Below, piece after piece: positions 37,571 through 46,858 of a DNA stretch of 64,000 nucleotides. Positions within the stretch are counted from its first letter, which is position 1; each line of letters begins with the position of its first letter. The notes under the pieces were generated by a model. The model was not told the DNA's origin. It saw nothing but the letters and a program-made list of their open reading frames with translations, and ran no database searches. The DNA is taken from positions 18,541 through 82,540 of the forward strand of contig JABXHG010000572.1 of NCBI GenBank assembly GCA_013393545.1, written 5' to 3'. The position numbers and the translations under genes were made by a program. This DNA comes from Alteromonadaceae bacterium (lineage in GTDB: Bacteria > Pseudomonadota > Gammaproteobacteria > Pseudomonadales > Oleiphilaceae).

Positions 37571-38881
37571 TCAGTGCAGCTTCAGCCGTGGCTTCATGGC
37601 CCGGCTGATCTTGTCCAGCAGCCAGATAATGCCGGTACGGGTGAAGCCGTGCAATGCCACCTGATGCATCCGGTAGAGCGAGACGTAGAACAACCGCGCC
37701 ACTTTGCCTTCGATGTACATACTGCGCCCGGACAGATTGCCCATCAGGTTGCCCACGGTGGTGTACCGGCTGAAATTGATCAGTGAGCCGTGGTCGTTAT
37801 AGACAAACGGAACCGCCTCTTTGCCTTCCAACCGGTTGCACAGGGTTTTGAACAGGGCATCGGCCTGTTGATGAGCGGCCTGGGCTCGGGGCGGCACAGA
37901 GTGATCAGAACCGGGTTGGGGACAGGCGGCGCAATCGCCAAAGGCAAAGATATCGGCATCCTGCGTGGTTTGCAGAGTCTGGTCGACCACCAGCTGGTTG
38001 CCGCGGTTGGTCTCAAGCCCCTCGAGTCCTGCCAGAAAAGCGGGTGCCTTGATGCCGGCGGCCCAGATGGTCATATCGGAGTTGAGTTCCGTACCGTCTT
38101 TCATGATTAGACTGCCGGCACGAATTTCACTGACTGGCTGACCGGTCAGCACCTGAATGTTCTGGTGCTGCAGCTCCCGGGTGGCCCCGGCCGATAGCCG
38201 TGCCGGCAGGGCCGGGAGAATACGATCCGCGGCTTCAATCACGCTGATGGACACATCCGAGGGCTGCAGGTGGTTCATGCCGTAGATCGGCAGCTCCCGT
38301 GACGCCAGCCGCAGTTCCGCCGCCAACTCCACGCCCGTGGCGCCGGCACCGATAATGCTGATGTTCAGTGTGTGTGGCTGGCCTTCCCGCGATTCATGAT
38401 TGCGGCGCAAAAAAGCGTTCAGCAGCAGATTGTGAAAACGCCGGGCCTGGCGCAGGCTATCCAGAAACAGGCAGTGCTCCTGTGCGCCCGGGGTGCCGAA
38501 ATCGTTAGCGGTGCTGCCTACGGCAATCACCAGGGTGTCGTAAGGCAGGTGCCTTTCAGGCACCACCTCGTGGCCTTCGTCGTCGTAGAACGGGGCGATG
38601 GTAATCTGTTTGTTGTTGCGATCCAGGCCGCTCATGCGCCCGAGCTGAAATTCGTAATGGTGTTTGCGGGCGTGGGCGCGGTAATTGATTTCGTTGGCGC
38701 TGGCGTCCAGCGACCCGGACGCCACTTCGTGTAGCAGTGGCTTCCACACGTGGGTCAGCTCGGCATCCACCAGAGAAATGCGCGCCTTGTGTTTACGCCC
38801 CAGTTTGTTGCCCAGGCTGGTGACCAGTTCCAGGCCGCCGGCGCCCCCGCCGACTACCACAATGTGATGAAGCTCCTCCAT
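37571..38881 (-). CDS. ndh: Type II NADH dehydrogenase (NDH-2), copy 2
   Basis: This 436-residue paralogue of the enzyme at 1848-3158 has the same length, with most residues identical and no gaps by eye. It keeps VVVGGGAGGLELVTSLG, IIGAGATGVELAAEL, WAAGIKAP, FAFGDCAACPQP and the C-terminal KISRAMKPRLKLH tail. It is probably a quinone-reducing NADH dehydrogenase. The TetR gene 46 bp upstream on the same strand may control it. Confidence 0.92.
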   Translation of the reverse strand: MEELHHIVVVGGGAGGLELVTSLGNKLGRKHKARISLVDAELTHVWKPLLHEVASGSLDASANEINYRAHARKHHYEFQLGRMSGLDRNNKQITIAPFYDDEGHEVVPERHLPYDTLVIAVGSTANDFGTPGAQEHCLFLDSLRQARRFHNLLLNAFLRRNHESREGQPHTLNISIIGAGATGVELAAELRLASRELPIYGMNHLQPSDVSISVIEAADRILPALPARLSAGATRELQHQNIQVLTGQPVSEIRAGSLIMKDGTELNSDMTIWAAGIKAPAFLAGLEGLETNRGNQLVVDQTLQTTQDADIFAFGDCAACPQPGSDHSVPPRAQAAHQQADALFKTLCNRLEGKEAVPFVYNDHGSLINFSRYTTVGNLMGNLSGRSMYIEGKVARLFYVSLYRMHQVALHGFTRTGIIWLLDKISRAMKPRLKLH

Positions 38882-38927
38882 AACTGCCTGCCCCCTCTGC
38901 TCTGAACGCGGAATAAGAATAGCAAGC

Positions 38928-39530
38928 TTAGTGCTTCAGGCAGTAGGGTTCCAGCAGGTTTGCCATGTCATCCGCCAGGTCGGACAGTTGTTGTTCTGGC
39001 AGACCCCGCTCAGCCATGGCCCGAAGCCCCATGATCTGGCTTTGCAGAAGACGCGCCAGGCGGTTGCAATCGGTACTCTGGACCAGCTCACCCCGGCCTC
39101 TGGCCTGCTCCAGCAAGCGGGTCAAGGTGCTTTCAATAGCCGCCAGCACCTCCCGCGCCTGATTGGCCAGGGCGGCATTGGTGTGGCTGGTTTCCAGCAA
39201 GGTTTTCACGATCATGCAGGCCCGGGAGGGGCAGGCGTCCTGCTGGCAGCTCATGGCGACATGGCGCAGGTACGCCTGCAGGCCCTCCACAATGGAGTCG
39301 TACTGCTGCATATGACCGGCCAGTTCTTCGCCGCCCTGTTCGGCATAGCGGGCCAGGGCTTCCGAGAACAGTCCATCCTTACTGCCGAAGGCGGCATAAA
39401 TGCTGCCCGGGCGCATGTCCAGCGTTTGCTCGATCTGTTTCATGGAGCTGCCGTGGTAGCCCTTTTCCCAGAACAGACCAATCGCCTTATGCAGGGCGGC
39501 GTCCCGGTTGTATTGAGGGTGTCTGGCCAT
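38928..39530 (-). CDS. TetR-family transcriptional regulator
   Basis: The protein has about 200 residues from the ATG at 39530, with GGGGG upstream. The N-terminal helix-turn-helix is HKAIGLFWEKGYHGSSMKQIEQTLDMRPGSIYAAFGSKDGLF, followed by a TetR_C domain with cysteines (CQQDACPSRAC) that might respond to electrophiles. A longer start at 39569 would overlap a palindrome at 39553-39570 that looks like its own operator. It is encoded upstream of the second NDH-2. Confidence 0.87.
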   Translation of the reverse strand: MARHPQYNRDAALHKAIGLFWEKGYHGSSMKQIEQTLDMRPGSIYAAFGSKDGLFSEALARYAEQGGEELAGHMQQYDSIVEGLQAYLRHVAMSCQQDACPSRACMIVKTLLETSHTNAALANQAREVLAAIESTLTRLLEQARGRGELVQSTDCNRLARLLQSQIMGLRAMAERGLPEQQLSDLADDMANLLEPYCLKH

Positions 39531-39552
39531 GGTTGCCCCCGTTAATGCTCGT

Positions 39553-39570
39553 GTTGAAGATTCATTCAAC
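39553..39570. promoter_or_regulatory. Candidate TetR operator
   Basis: GTTGAA and TTCAAC form an inverted repeat around a 6-bp centre, 22 bp upstream of the chosen start. The position overlaps a possible promoter (TATAGT just upstream on the minus strand), which suits autorepression. Confidence 0.5.
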
Positions 39571-39730
39571 TATAACTTGAGTCACCGCCTCATAACACCG
39601 GAGCCGTCCAAATCGTTGCCGGGATACCGGTGAAAGACCATGGGCTGATCTCGGAAACCTGTTCGAACCTTTGCTAATCTGTTGGTATCTGACAGCGTAC
39701 ACTGACAAAAACCGTTGAAGGAGAAAAACC

Positions 39731-40354
39731 GTGAAACTAGAGGTTCGAGGCGTTGAGGAAGGCAAACCGGTTCCGGAGAAGTTCGCATTCGGGGTTTACA
39801 GCGAAGAAGACCACATGAGTTTTGGTCCCAACCGCAACCCGGAAATGGTCTGGGAAGGGGCGCCCGAGGGCACCAAAAGCTTTGTGGTGATGATGTTTGA
39901 CCCGGACGTGCCCGGCAAGGCCGACGATGTGAACCAGGAAGGCAAAACCGTGCCCGCCGACCTGCCGAGGGTGGATTTCTTTCACTGGCTGCTAGTGGAC
40001 GTGCCGGCGGATGTCAGCCGCATTCCCGAAGGGGAGGACAGCGACGGCGTGATTCCCAAGGGCAAGGACCCGGGCCCCGGCCCCATTGGTATTCGCGGGG
40101 TAAACAACTACACCCAGTTCCTGGCCGGCAACCCGGACATGGAAGGCACCTACGGCGGCTACGATGGCCCGTGCCCGCCCTGGAACGATGAAATCATTCA
40201 CCACTACCACTACGAAGTGCATGCCCTGGATGTGGAAAGCCTGGGCCTGGATGGCGAATTTGACGGCGGTGCCGTTCGTGAAGCCATGGCCGGGCACGTG
40301 TTGGCCAGCGCCCGGGTGACCGGCACCTACACCCTGAATCCGGATCTGCGATAG
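39731..40354 (+). CDS. PEBP family protein (YbhB/YbcL)
   Basis: This 207-residue phosphatidylethanolamine-binding-like protein has the family core (GPNRNPEMVWEGAPEGTKSFVVMMFDPDVPG), FFHWLLVDVPADV and GYDGPCPPWNDEIIHHYHYEV. AAGGAG precedes the ATG. No signal peptide, so it is cytoplasmic. The function in bacteria is poorly defined. Confidence 0.88.
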   Translation: MKLEVRGVEEGKPVPEKFAFGVYSEEDHMSFGPNRNPEMVWEGAPEGTKSFVVMMFDPDVPGKADDVNQEGKTVPADLPRVDFFHWLLVDVPADVSRIPEGEDSDGVIPKGKDPGPGPIGIRGVNNYTQFLAGNPDMEGTYGGYDGPCPPWNDEIIHHYHYEVHALDVESLGLDGEFDGGAVREAMAGHVLASARVTGTYTLNPDLR

Positions 40355-40415
40355 GGCCCGTGCCGGAGGCTGGTAAACCGGCCTCCGGTCCGGTATCCCT
40401 CAAAAGGAGTCCGTT

Positions 40416-40865
40416 ATGATTGCTCGAATGGCAATATTCGTGGGGCTGATGACCGTGAGCCTGTTGGCCGGTGCCACCGAAGGACTGGTTTCGCTCAAAA
40501 GTCCACACTCTGCCCAAGAGACCATGGATCGGCTGGAATCCATTGTTGAAGACAAGGGGCTGAACGTATTTGCCCGTATCGACCACGCCGCCGGGGCTGA
40601 GAGTGTTGGCCAGGCTTTAAGGCCCACGGAAGTTCTGATCTTTGGTAATCCGAAAGGCGGCACGCCTTTTATGCAGTGTGCCCAGTCGGTGGGGATTGAT
40701 CTGCCGTTGAAGGCGCTGGTCTGGGAGGACGAAGCCGGCCAGGTGTGGCTGGGCTATAACGATTCGTCGTATCTGGCCCAGAGGCATGGGGCCGAGGAGT
40801 GTGCGGTGGTGCCCAAGCTGTCAAAGGCACTTGAGGGTATGACAAAAGCGGCGGTGGCGAAGTAA
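40416..40865 (+). CDS. DUF302 family protein, exported
   Basis: This 149-residue protein has a short signal peptide (MIARMAIFVGLMTVSLLAGA) and the DUF302 core: SAQETMDRLESIVEDKGLNVFARIDHAAGA, EVLIFGNPKGGTPFMQCAQSVGIDLPLKALVWEDE. AAGGAG lies upstream of the ATG. The role is unknown. Confidence 0.88.
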   Translation: MIARMAIFVGLMTVSLLAGATEGLVSLKSPHSAQETMDRLESIVEDKGLNVFARIDHAAGAESVGQALRPTEVLIFGNPKGGTPFMQCAQSVGIDLPLKALVWEDEAGQVWLGYNDSSYLAQRHGAEECAVVPKLSKALEGMTKAAVAK

Positions 40866-41025
40866 CCGTTGCCCTGAAAGGCTCCCGGGAGTTAGTTTCG
40901 GGCTGTTGCTCAGCCCCATCTTCGCCTTCAACTCGGGCCAAGGCAATGTGCAAACCGCCCTGATGCAGCGGGATGAAAGCGCCTGCGCGCCTTGCGGGGC
41001 GCCCTGTCCTTCCAGCCGGGATTGA

Positions 41026-41718
41026 TCAACCGCCGGCAAGCAGGCGGTCCGATACCTTATCCACCAAGTCCACCAGGTTGTCGGATTGAAAAGCGGGTGC
41101 GCTCATGGCGGGATGAAAAACACTGTCCTGCCGGCGCACCCAGCCGGCCAGCATGCCGGCGTTCATGGCCCCGTTGGTGTCCCATGCATGGGCGGCGATC
41201 ATCGCCGAACGCCCGGTTTCGCCGCCCACGCTCTGGATGGCTTCCTGATAAACGGCTTTCTTTGGTTTCCATTGGCCAATGGAATCGATGGAAACCACGT
41301 GATCGACCAGCTCCTTCAGGGAATTTCCGGTAATGAGTGCCTCTGTATTGTTTTTCGAGCCGTTGGTGAAAAACACCACTGTAATCCCTTTGTCCTTGGC
41401 CAGCGCCAACGCCTCCCGCACATCGGGGTGGGCCTGAAGCTGACCAAACACCGGCAAAATGCGGTCGATTGCGGAAGCGGTCGAAGAAACACCAGAGTTG
41501 GTCAGCACAACCTCCAGCGTTCCCCGGGCCATGTCGATGAACGGCACATAGGTGTCGGTGGCCGATACGGCAAACGCATCCCGCAGTAGCTGGGCGAAGA
41601 ATAGGTCTTTGGTGTGCTCGGGCAATCCGAGTGACTGGAAGGCCTGGGACAGGAGGTCCAGTGAAAAAACGGTTTCGATTACGTCGAAGACAAGCACGGA
41701 GTTTTTGGAATTCATCAT
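41026..41718 (-). CDS. HAD hydrolase, haloacid dehalogenase type II-like
   Basis: The protein has about 230 residues from tandem ATGs at 41718/41715. HAD motifs are the nucleophile region VLVFDVIETVFS, motif II VVFFTNGSKNN, the lysine motif GQWKPKKAVYQEA, and a motif-IV variant AAHAWDTNGAMNAG. The AWD-NGA segment is like that of 2-haloacid dehalogenases. The usual DAYGT segment reads DVIET, so the substrate may differ from 2-haloacids. Confidence 0.82.
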   Translation of the reverse strand: MMNSKNSVLVFDVIETVFSLDLLSQAFQSLGLPEHTKDLFFAQLLRDAFAVSATDTYVPFIDMARGTLEVVLTNSGVSSTASAIDRILPVFGQLQAHPDVREALALAKDKGITVVFFTNGSKNNTEALITGNSLKELVDHVVSIDSIGQWKPKKAVYQEAIQSVGGETGRSAMIAAHAWDTNGAMNAGMLAGWVRRQDSVFHPAMSAPAFQSDNLVDLVDKVSDRLLAGG

Positions 41719-41871
41719 CACACCTGCTCTGGTTGAGGCTGCCTTTCTGAATTGAAACGGTTCTGGCTGTTGCCGGATCCAGCTTCGTGGGCTAATCTGG
41801 TCATTATGTAGTGATCGCTCAAAAACTATAGTTGATGGGCAGGGCAATATCTACCGTATGCGTTGGATTGA

Positions 41872-42624
41872 CTAATCGATCCATTGAAACTGTCGATAAT
41901 CAAAGTCTTGCTCCAGCGTCGGTTTGATTACGTCAAAATAGGGCGAGGCATCAAAGTCCCGGGGCGCAAACAGCGAATGGTGTCGGGAGCGGAAGGTTTC
42001 CTTTCGCCGCAAATCGCTGTCCGGATCATACTCCGGGCCGTCCAGGCTGATGGGCAGTATGGGGTAGCGCAGTAGCTGGAAGGCTTCGGCAATGAAGGTG
42101 GAGCAGATGGCGCGGGTGGGGTCGCCGCTGCCCATCTCCAGCAGTGAGCGCCGGTAGCGGGACGGCACCGGCGGCGTGGGCCAGAGGTAACGGGCCAGAT
42201 CCCAGACGTTTTTCAGGTCGTATTGGTGCCCCATGCGGCTGATGGAATAGTTGGTGAGGGTGTTCAGGTCGTCTTCACTCAGGCCTACTGGCCGGCAGAT
42301 ACGAGTGTGAGTATGCCGGTAGAAGGAGAGAGGCAAGGCACGTATGCCTTCCTCCAGATCAGCCTCGATCAGTACGTGAGGTTCGCCGGTGGGGCTTTGG
42401 CCGAGACCGGCGTCCGGGCCCAGATACAGCGCCGCGTGAGACCAGGTGGACTGGGTCAGATATTTGATGGCCGTGCTGATGCGAGTGTTGCCCTCCACCA
42501 GCAGCACATCGCCCGGCTGCAGGGTATCCCGAAGCGCTTTCCAGGTGGAAGTCCTTACCGATGGCTGGGTGACCTGTTTGGAGAGATAGGCGGCCAGGTG
42601 GCGGGACAGCCAGTTCAGGAGCAT
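41872..42624 (-). CDS. YiiX/YebB-like permuted papain-fold cysteine hydrolase
   Basis: This protein has about 250 residues from the ATG at 42624, with AGAGGA upstream. It has the permuted NlpC/P60 features: PGDVLLVEGNTRISTAIKYLTQSTWSHAALYLG with the histidine, an acidic segment (VLIEAD) and a catalytic cysteine in RAICSTFIAEAFQLL. The substrate could be an amide or lipid ester; not determined. It is divergent from the TVP38 fusion gene. Confidence 0.8.
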   Translation of the reverse strand: MLLNWLSRHLAAYLSKQVTQPSVRTSTWKALRDTLQPGDVLLVEGNTRISTAIKYLTQSTWSHAALYLGPDAGLGQSPTGEPHVLIEADLEEGIRALPLSFYRHTHTRICRPVGLSEDDLNTLTNYSISRMGHQYDLKNVWDLARYLWPTPPVPSRYRRSLLEMGSGDPTRAICSTFIAEAFQLLRYPILPISLDGPEYDPDSDLRRKETFRSRHHSLFAPRDFDASPYFDVIKPTLEQDFDYRQFQWID

Positions 42625-42794
42625 GTTCATCCTCTGTTGGTGTGCGTGCTTTTGCCAGTGTGGAGCCAGACGGGACACCAGGTCTGGTTTAACTGCTAAA
42701 GATAACAGTGTTGCGGTGTTATGTGTGTAACATCGGCCGCTTGCCGGTGTCAGTACCGGCAACACAGGATGCTCCCCGACAAAAAGGCAGGAAC

Positions 42795-44975
42795 ATGAAC
42801 CGAAACAAGCTGATTCTTCTGGCCGCCATTGCCCTGATTGTGTCTATATTCATCGGGCTGGACGGCCATCAAGTGCTGACCCTGGACAACCTGCAGGCAC
42901 ACCAGGCGTCTGTGGCCGCGTGGATTGAGCAGAATCTACTGGTGGCGGTTACCGGTTACGCGGCTTTGTACGTGGTGGTCACCGCCCTGTCGTTGCCCGG
43001 CGCCACCATTATGACTCTTGCCGGCGGTGCCTTTTTCGGCAACTTTTACGGTTTGGTAGCGGTTTCCATCGCCTCTACCATCGGCGCCTCGCTGGCCTTC
43101 CTGGTGGCCCGGTTTCTGTTGCGAGATACCTTGCGGGCGAAATACACCGACACCATTGCCAAAATCGACCGGGGCATTGAGAAGGATGGCGCCTTTTACC
43201 TGGCCACTCTGCGTCTGGTGCCGGTGTTTCCGTTCTTCCTGATCAATCTGGCCCTGGGGCTGACCAGCATGAAGCTGCGCACCTATGCCTGGGTAAGCTG
43301 GGCAGCCATGCTGCCGGGCACCTTTGTGTATGTGAACGCCGGCACCCAGCTTGGGCAGATTCAGTCCACCTCTGACATTGTCTCGGCCGACCTGTTGTTG
43401 TCATTTGCCCTGTTGGGCCTGTTCCCGCTGATTGCCAAGTTCGTGGTGGGCTTTCTGCGCCGCCGGCGGGTGTATGCCGGCTGGCAGAAGCCGGACCACT
43501 TTGATTACAACCTGCTGGTGATCGGTGGTGGTTCGGCCGGTCTGGTGTCTGCTTACATTGCCGCTGCGGTGAAGGCGAAGGTGGCGCTGATCGAGAAAGA
43601 CCAGATGGGCGGTGATTGCCTGAATACTGGTTGTATACCGTCCAAGGCGTTGATCCGCAGCGCCAAAGCCGCCGATACCCTGCGCCACGCCAACCGCTAC
43701 GGCCTGGAGTCGGTGCCGGTGAAAGGTTCGTTCAAAACCATCATGGAGCGGGTGCAGAGCGTCATCAGGAAGGTCGAGCCTCACGATTCGCCCGAGCGTT
43801 ACGAGCAGCTGGGGGTGGAATGCATCGCTGGCGAGGCAAGCTTTGTCTCTCCCTGGGAGCTAAAGGTGCGCCTGAACGACGGCGGCACGAAACGGCTGAC
43901 GGCTCGCAGTATTGTGGTGGCCACCGGCGGCAAGCCGGCGGTACCACCGATTCCAGGGCTGGCGGACATGCAGCCGCTGACCTCCGACAACCTCTGGCAG
44001 CTGCGGGAGCAACCGAAGCGCCTGCTGGTGTTGGGCGGCGGCCCGATCGGCTCGGAGATGGCCCATGCCTTTGCCCGGCTGGGCAGCCAGGTGACACAGG
44101 TGGAGCGTGGCGACCGTCTGCTGCCCCGGGAGGATGTTGAGGTTTCCGAGCTGATGCTTAAACAGTTCGAGGCTGATGGTGTGGATGTTCGGCTGAATCA
44201 TTCCGCCGCCGAGTTCTGCCTGGAGGACGGCGAGAAAGTCGTCTATTGCGACCAGAACGGTGAGCGGGTGCGCATTGCGTTTGACCAGGCGCTGGTGGCG
44301 GTGGGCCGCGCCGCCAACACCGAGAATCTGGGGCTGGACCGGATTGGTGTGGAAACACTGCCCAACGACACAGTACCGGCGGAAGCCGATATGAGTTTGC
44401 GCTATCCGAATGTGTTCGCCTGTGGCGATGTGGCCGGGCCTTACCAGTTCACTCACGCCGCCGCTCACCAGGCCTGGTACGCTGCGGTGAATGGCCTGTT
44501 TGGCCAGTTCAAGCGCTTCCGGGTGGATGACCGGGTGATGCCCTGGGTGACTTTCACCACGCCCGAAGTGGCCCGGGTGGGGCTGAGCGAAGCCGAGGCG
44601 AAAGAAAAGGGCGTTGATTATGAGGTGACCCGTTATGACTTGGACGACCTGGACCGGGCGATTGCCGAAAGCGACCGGGCCGGCTTCATCAAGGTGCTCA
44701 CACCGCCGGGCAAGGACAAAATCCTGGGCGCCGTGGTGGTGGGTACCCACGGTGCGGAGATTCTGGCGGAATTCACCCTGGCCATGAAACACGGCCTGGG
44801 GCTGAATAAACTGCTTGGCACCATTCACCCTTACCCAACCTGGAACGAGGCGGCCAAGTTCACGGCCGGGCAGTGGAAACAGGCCCACGCGCCGGGTGGT
44901 GTGTTGCGCCTGCTGGCGAAATTCCACGCCTGGCGCCTGGGTAAAGATCGGGACCCGCAAGACGACCGTACTTGA
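42795..44975 (+). CDS. TVP38/TMEM64 membrane domain fused to mercuric reductase-like flavoprotein
   Basis: This 726-residue fusion starts at the ATG at 42795. Residues about 5-215 form a DedA-like TVP38/TMEM64 domain (ALSLPGATIMTLAGGAFFG, LRLVPVFPFFLINLALGLT). From about 235 a full FAD pyridine nucleotide-disulfide oxidoreductase follows, with GGGSAGLVSA, a redox-active C275/C280 pair (GGDCLNTGCIPSKAL), an NAD motif (VLGGGPIGSEMAHAFA), VFACGDVAG and a dimerisation domain (HPYPTWNEA). It lacks the C-terminal vicinal cysteines of true mercuric reductase. A radical SAM gene follows. Confidence 0.88.
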   Translation: MNRNKLILLAAIALIVSIFIGLDGHQVLTLDNLQAHQASVAAWIEQNLLVAVTGYAALYVVVTALSLPGATIMTLAGGAFFGNFYGLVAVSIASTIGASLAFLVARFLLRDTLRAKYTDTIAKIDRGIEKDGAFYLATLRLVPVFPFFLINLALGLTSMKLRTYAWVSWAAMLPGTFVYVNAGTQLGQIQSTSDIVSADLLLSFALLGLFPLIAKFVVGFLRRRRVYAGWQKPDHFDYNLLVIGGGSAGLVSAYIAAAVKAKVALIEKDQMGGDCLNTGCIPSKALIRSAKAADTLRHANRYGLESVPVKGSFKTIMERVQSVIRKVEPHDSPERYEQLGVECIAGEASFVSPWELKVRLNDGGTKRLTARSIVVATGGKPAVPPIPGLADMQPLTSDNLWQLREQPKRLLVLGGGPIGSEMAHAFARLGSQVTQVERGDRLLPREDVEVSELMLKQFEADGVDVRLNHSAAEFCLEDGEKVVYCDQNGERVRIAFDQALVAVGRAANTENLGLDRIGVETLPNDTVPAEADMSLRYPNVFACGDVAGPYQFTHAAAHQAWYAAVNGLFGQFKRFRVDDRVMPWVTFTTPEVARVGLSEAEAKEKGVDYEVTRYDLDDLDRAIAESDRAGFIKVLTPPGKDKILGAVVVGTHGAEILAEFTLAMKHGLGLNKLLGTIHPYPTWNEAAKFTAGQWKQAHAPGGVLRLLAKFHAWRLGKDRDPQDDRT

Positions 44976-45064
44976 GAAGGAGTTGAATCTTCAGCGGGCA
45001 TCTGTAACAAACCCGAGAATGTTGTGTCAGATTTCTGGATAAAGGCAATCACCAAGGAGCAAGC

Positions 45065-46033
45065 ATGCCCCTGACTGAGACAAGAGCGGAACGCCGCAAA
45101 CGTATTCCCGCTGTTGAAGTACTCGAACCCCGGGCCCGGGACAGCTGGACTCACACCCGCAACGGCGATCCGCGTGGTTATATTGATGCGGACAAGCTCA
45201 GGGAGCTGTGGATTCACACCGGCACCGCCTGCAACCTCGCCTGTCCCTTCTGCCTGGAAGGCTCCCACCCCGGCGATGGCCGCATTCCCGGCATGAAGCT
45301 CAGCGACGTAAAACCGTTTATCCACGAAGCGCTGGACATGGGCGTGGAGCAGTTTTCCTTCACCGGCGGCGAGCCGTTTGTGATCCGGGATTTCGTCAAT
45401 ATCCTCGATTACGCCAGCCAGCACCGGCCCTGCTTTGTACTCACCAACGCCACCGAACCACTGCACAAGCGGGAACACCAGGTGCTGCCGCTGCTGGATA
45501 ACCCCTACCCGATCCACTTCCGTGTGAGCCTGGATTTCCCGGACCGCGCCCGGCACGACAAGGACCGGGGCGAGGGCAGTTTCGAGCAGGCACTGGATGG
45601 CATTCGCTGGCTGATCAACCAGGGCTTCGAGGTGTCCATTGCCCGGCAGACCGACCCGGATGAAAACCCGCAGGATGTGGAAGCCGCGTTCCGGGCCATC
45701 TTCCGGGACTGGAACATTCCCGAGGATCTGTCCTTCACCGCCTTCCCGGACCTGGGTACCCCCGGCTCGGAGGACGGCAGCCCTGAGATCACCGAAACCT
45801 GCATGGAAAAGTACCCGACGAAGGAGTCCCGGTCCCACTTCATGTGTACCTACACCCGCATGCTGGTGAAGAAAGGCGATCAGGTGCGGGTGTATGCCTG
45901 CACGCTGGTGGATGATGACCCGCAGTATGATCTGGGTGGCACGCTGGCCGAGAGCATGGATGAACGGATCATGCTGCGCCATCACCGATGCTTTGCCTGT
46001 TACCGGTTTGGGGCGAGTTGTTCCGCGCCCTGA
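45065..46033 (+). CDS. Radical SAM protein of unknown substrate
   Basis: This 322-residue protein has the CxxxCxxC cluster motif C56-C60-C63 (TACNLACPFC), the SAM-binding FTGGEPFV motif and a cysteine-rich C-terminus (FACYRFGASC) that may hold an auxiliary cluster. CAAGGAGCAAGC precedes the ATG. It lies 89 bp after the flavoprotein fusion and may be cotranscribed. I do not recognise the substrate. Confidence 0.85.
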   Translation: MPLTETRAERRKRIPAVEVLEPRARDSWTHTRNGDPRGYIDADKLRELWIHTGTACNLACPFCLEGSHPGDGRIPGMKLSDVKPFIHEALDMGVEQFSFTGGEPFVIRDFVNILDYASQHRPCFVLTNATEPLHKREHQVLPLLDNPYPIHFRVSLDFPDRARHDKDRGEGSFEQALDGIRWLINQGFEVSIARQTDPDENPQDVEAAFRAIFRDWNIPEDLSFTAFPDLGTPGSEDGSPEITETCMEKYPTKESRSHFMCTYTRMLVKKGDQVRVYACTLVDDDPQYDLGGTLAESMDERIMLRHHRCFACYRFGASCSAP

Positions 46034-46342
46034 TTTTGAGTTGGCCTTGCAGGACTGATTGCTTCGTTTGGCGGGTCGGTCGCTGGCAACCGGAGGAGTT
46101 TAGGCTATTTTATGGGTGTCAGCCTGTTCAAGAGCGATGTTTGGAGGCCTAAAGGTTTCAGGCTTCACTCTGAACGGAGTCAGAAGCTCTCGTCTCGGCT
46201 AACGGCTGGATATTTATCGGACTTTGTCTATGCTTGAGGTGTGGTTGGTGTCTTGCAGAGGGTCGCTGCGAGGCGCCAACTTGAAATATATTTCGTGGTC
46301 TATATAATTTCTATCCATCTTTTGGCAGCGAGTTAATCAAAT
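46034..46342 (+). promoter_or_regulatory. ectA upstream region with sigma-70-like promoter
   Basis: The 309-bp gap holds no gene that I can see. TTGAAA at 46281-46286 and TATAAT at 46303-46308, 16 bp apart, form a strong vegetative promoter about 35 bp upstream of ectA; AT-rich surroundings fit an osmotically induced ectoine promoter. Confidence 0.7.
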
Positions 46343-46858
46343 ATGACATCTGAAGGCTCGAATACCACCGCCATCAAACTTCGCGTTCCCGTGAAAGATG
46401 ATGGCTACAGACTTCACCAGCTGATCGCGGAATGCCCGCCGCTGGACCCCAATTCGATCTACTGCAACCTCCTGCAGTGCAGCCACTTTGCCGAGACCGG
46501 CGTGGCGGCGGAAATGGACGGCGATCTGGTCGGCTTCATTTCCGGTTATATTCCCCCCGAACAGCCCGAGACCGTGTTTGTCTGGCAAGTGGCCGTGCAC
46601 GAGAAAGGTCGTGGCCAGGGCCTGGCCAAGCGCATGTTGAAGGAAATCGTGGCCCGTGAGGCGTGCAAAAACGTCACGCACATGGAAACCACTATTACCG
46701 AAGACAACGAGGCTTCCTGGGCACTGTTCCGCTCCTTCGCCCGCGACATGGGCGCCGAGCTCACCTACCACGAGCACTTCGAGAAAGAGACCCACTTTGG
46801 TGGGCAGCATGATTCCGAATTCCTGCTGCGCATCGGGCCCTTCACGAAGTCCGTCTGA
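46343..46858 (+). CDS. ectA: L-2,4-diaminobutyrate N-acetyltransferase EctA
   Basis: This 171-residue GNAT enzyme acetylates diaminobutyrate, the second dedicated step of ectoine synthesis. Family marks are CPPLDPNSIYCNLLQCSHF, VWQVAVHEKGRGQGLAKRML with the acetyl-CoA loop, THMETTITEDN and ETHFGGQHDSEFLL. It is the first gene of the ectA-ectB-ask set. Confidence 0.96.
   Translation: MTSEGSNTTAIKLRVPVKDDGYRLHQLIAECPPLDPNSIYCNLLQCSHFAETGVAAEMDGDLVGFISGYIPPEQPETVFVWQVAVHEKGRGQGLAKRMLKEIVAREACKNVTHMETTITEDNEASWALFRSFARDMGAELTYHEHFEKETHFGGQHDSEFLLRIGPFTKSV

Noticed and set aside
42795..44975. Mercuric reductase
   Set aside because: The C-terminal vicinal cysteines and mer gene neighbours are absent; only the flavoprotein fold is shared.
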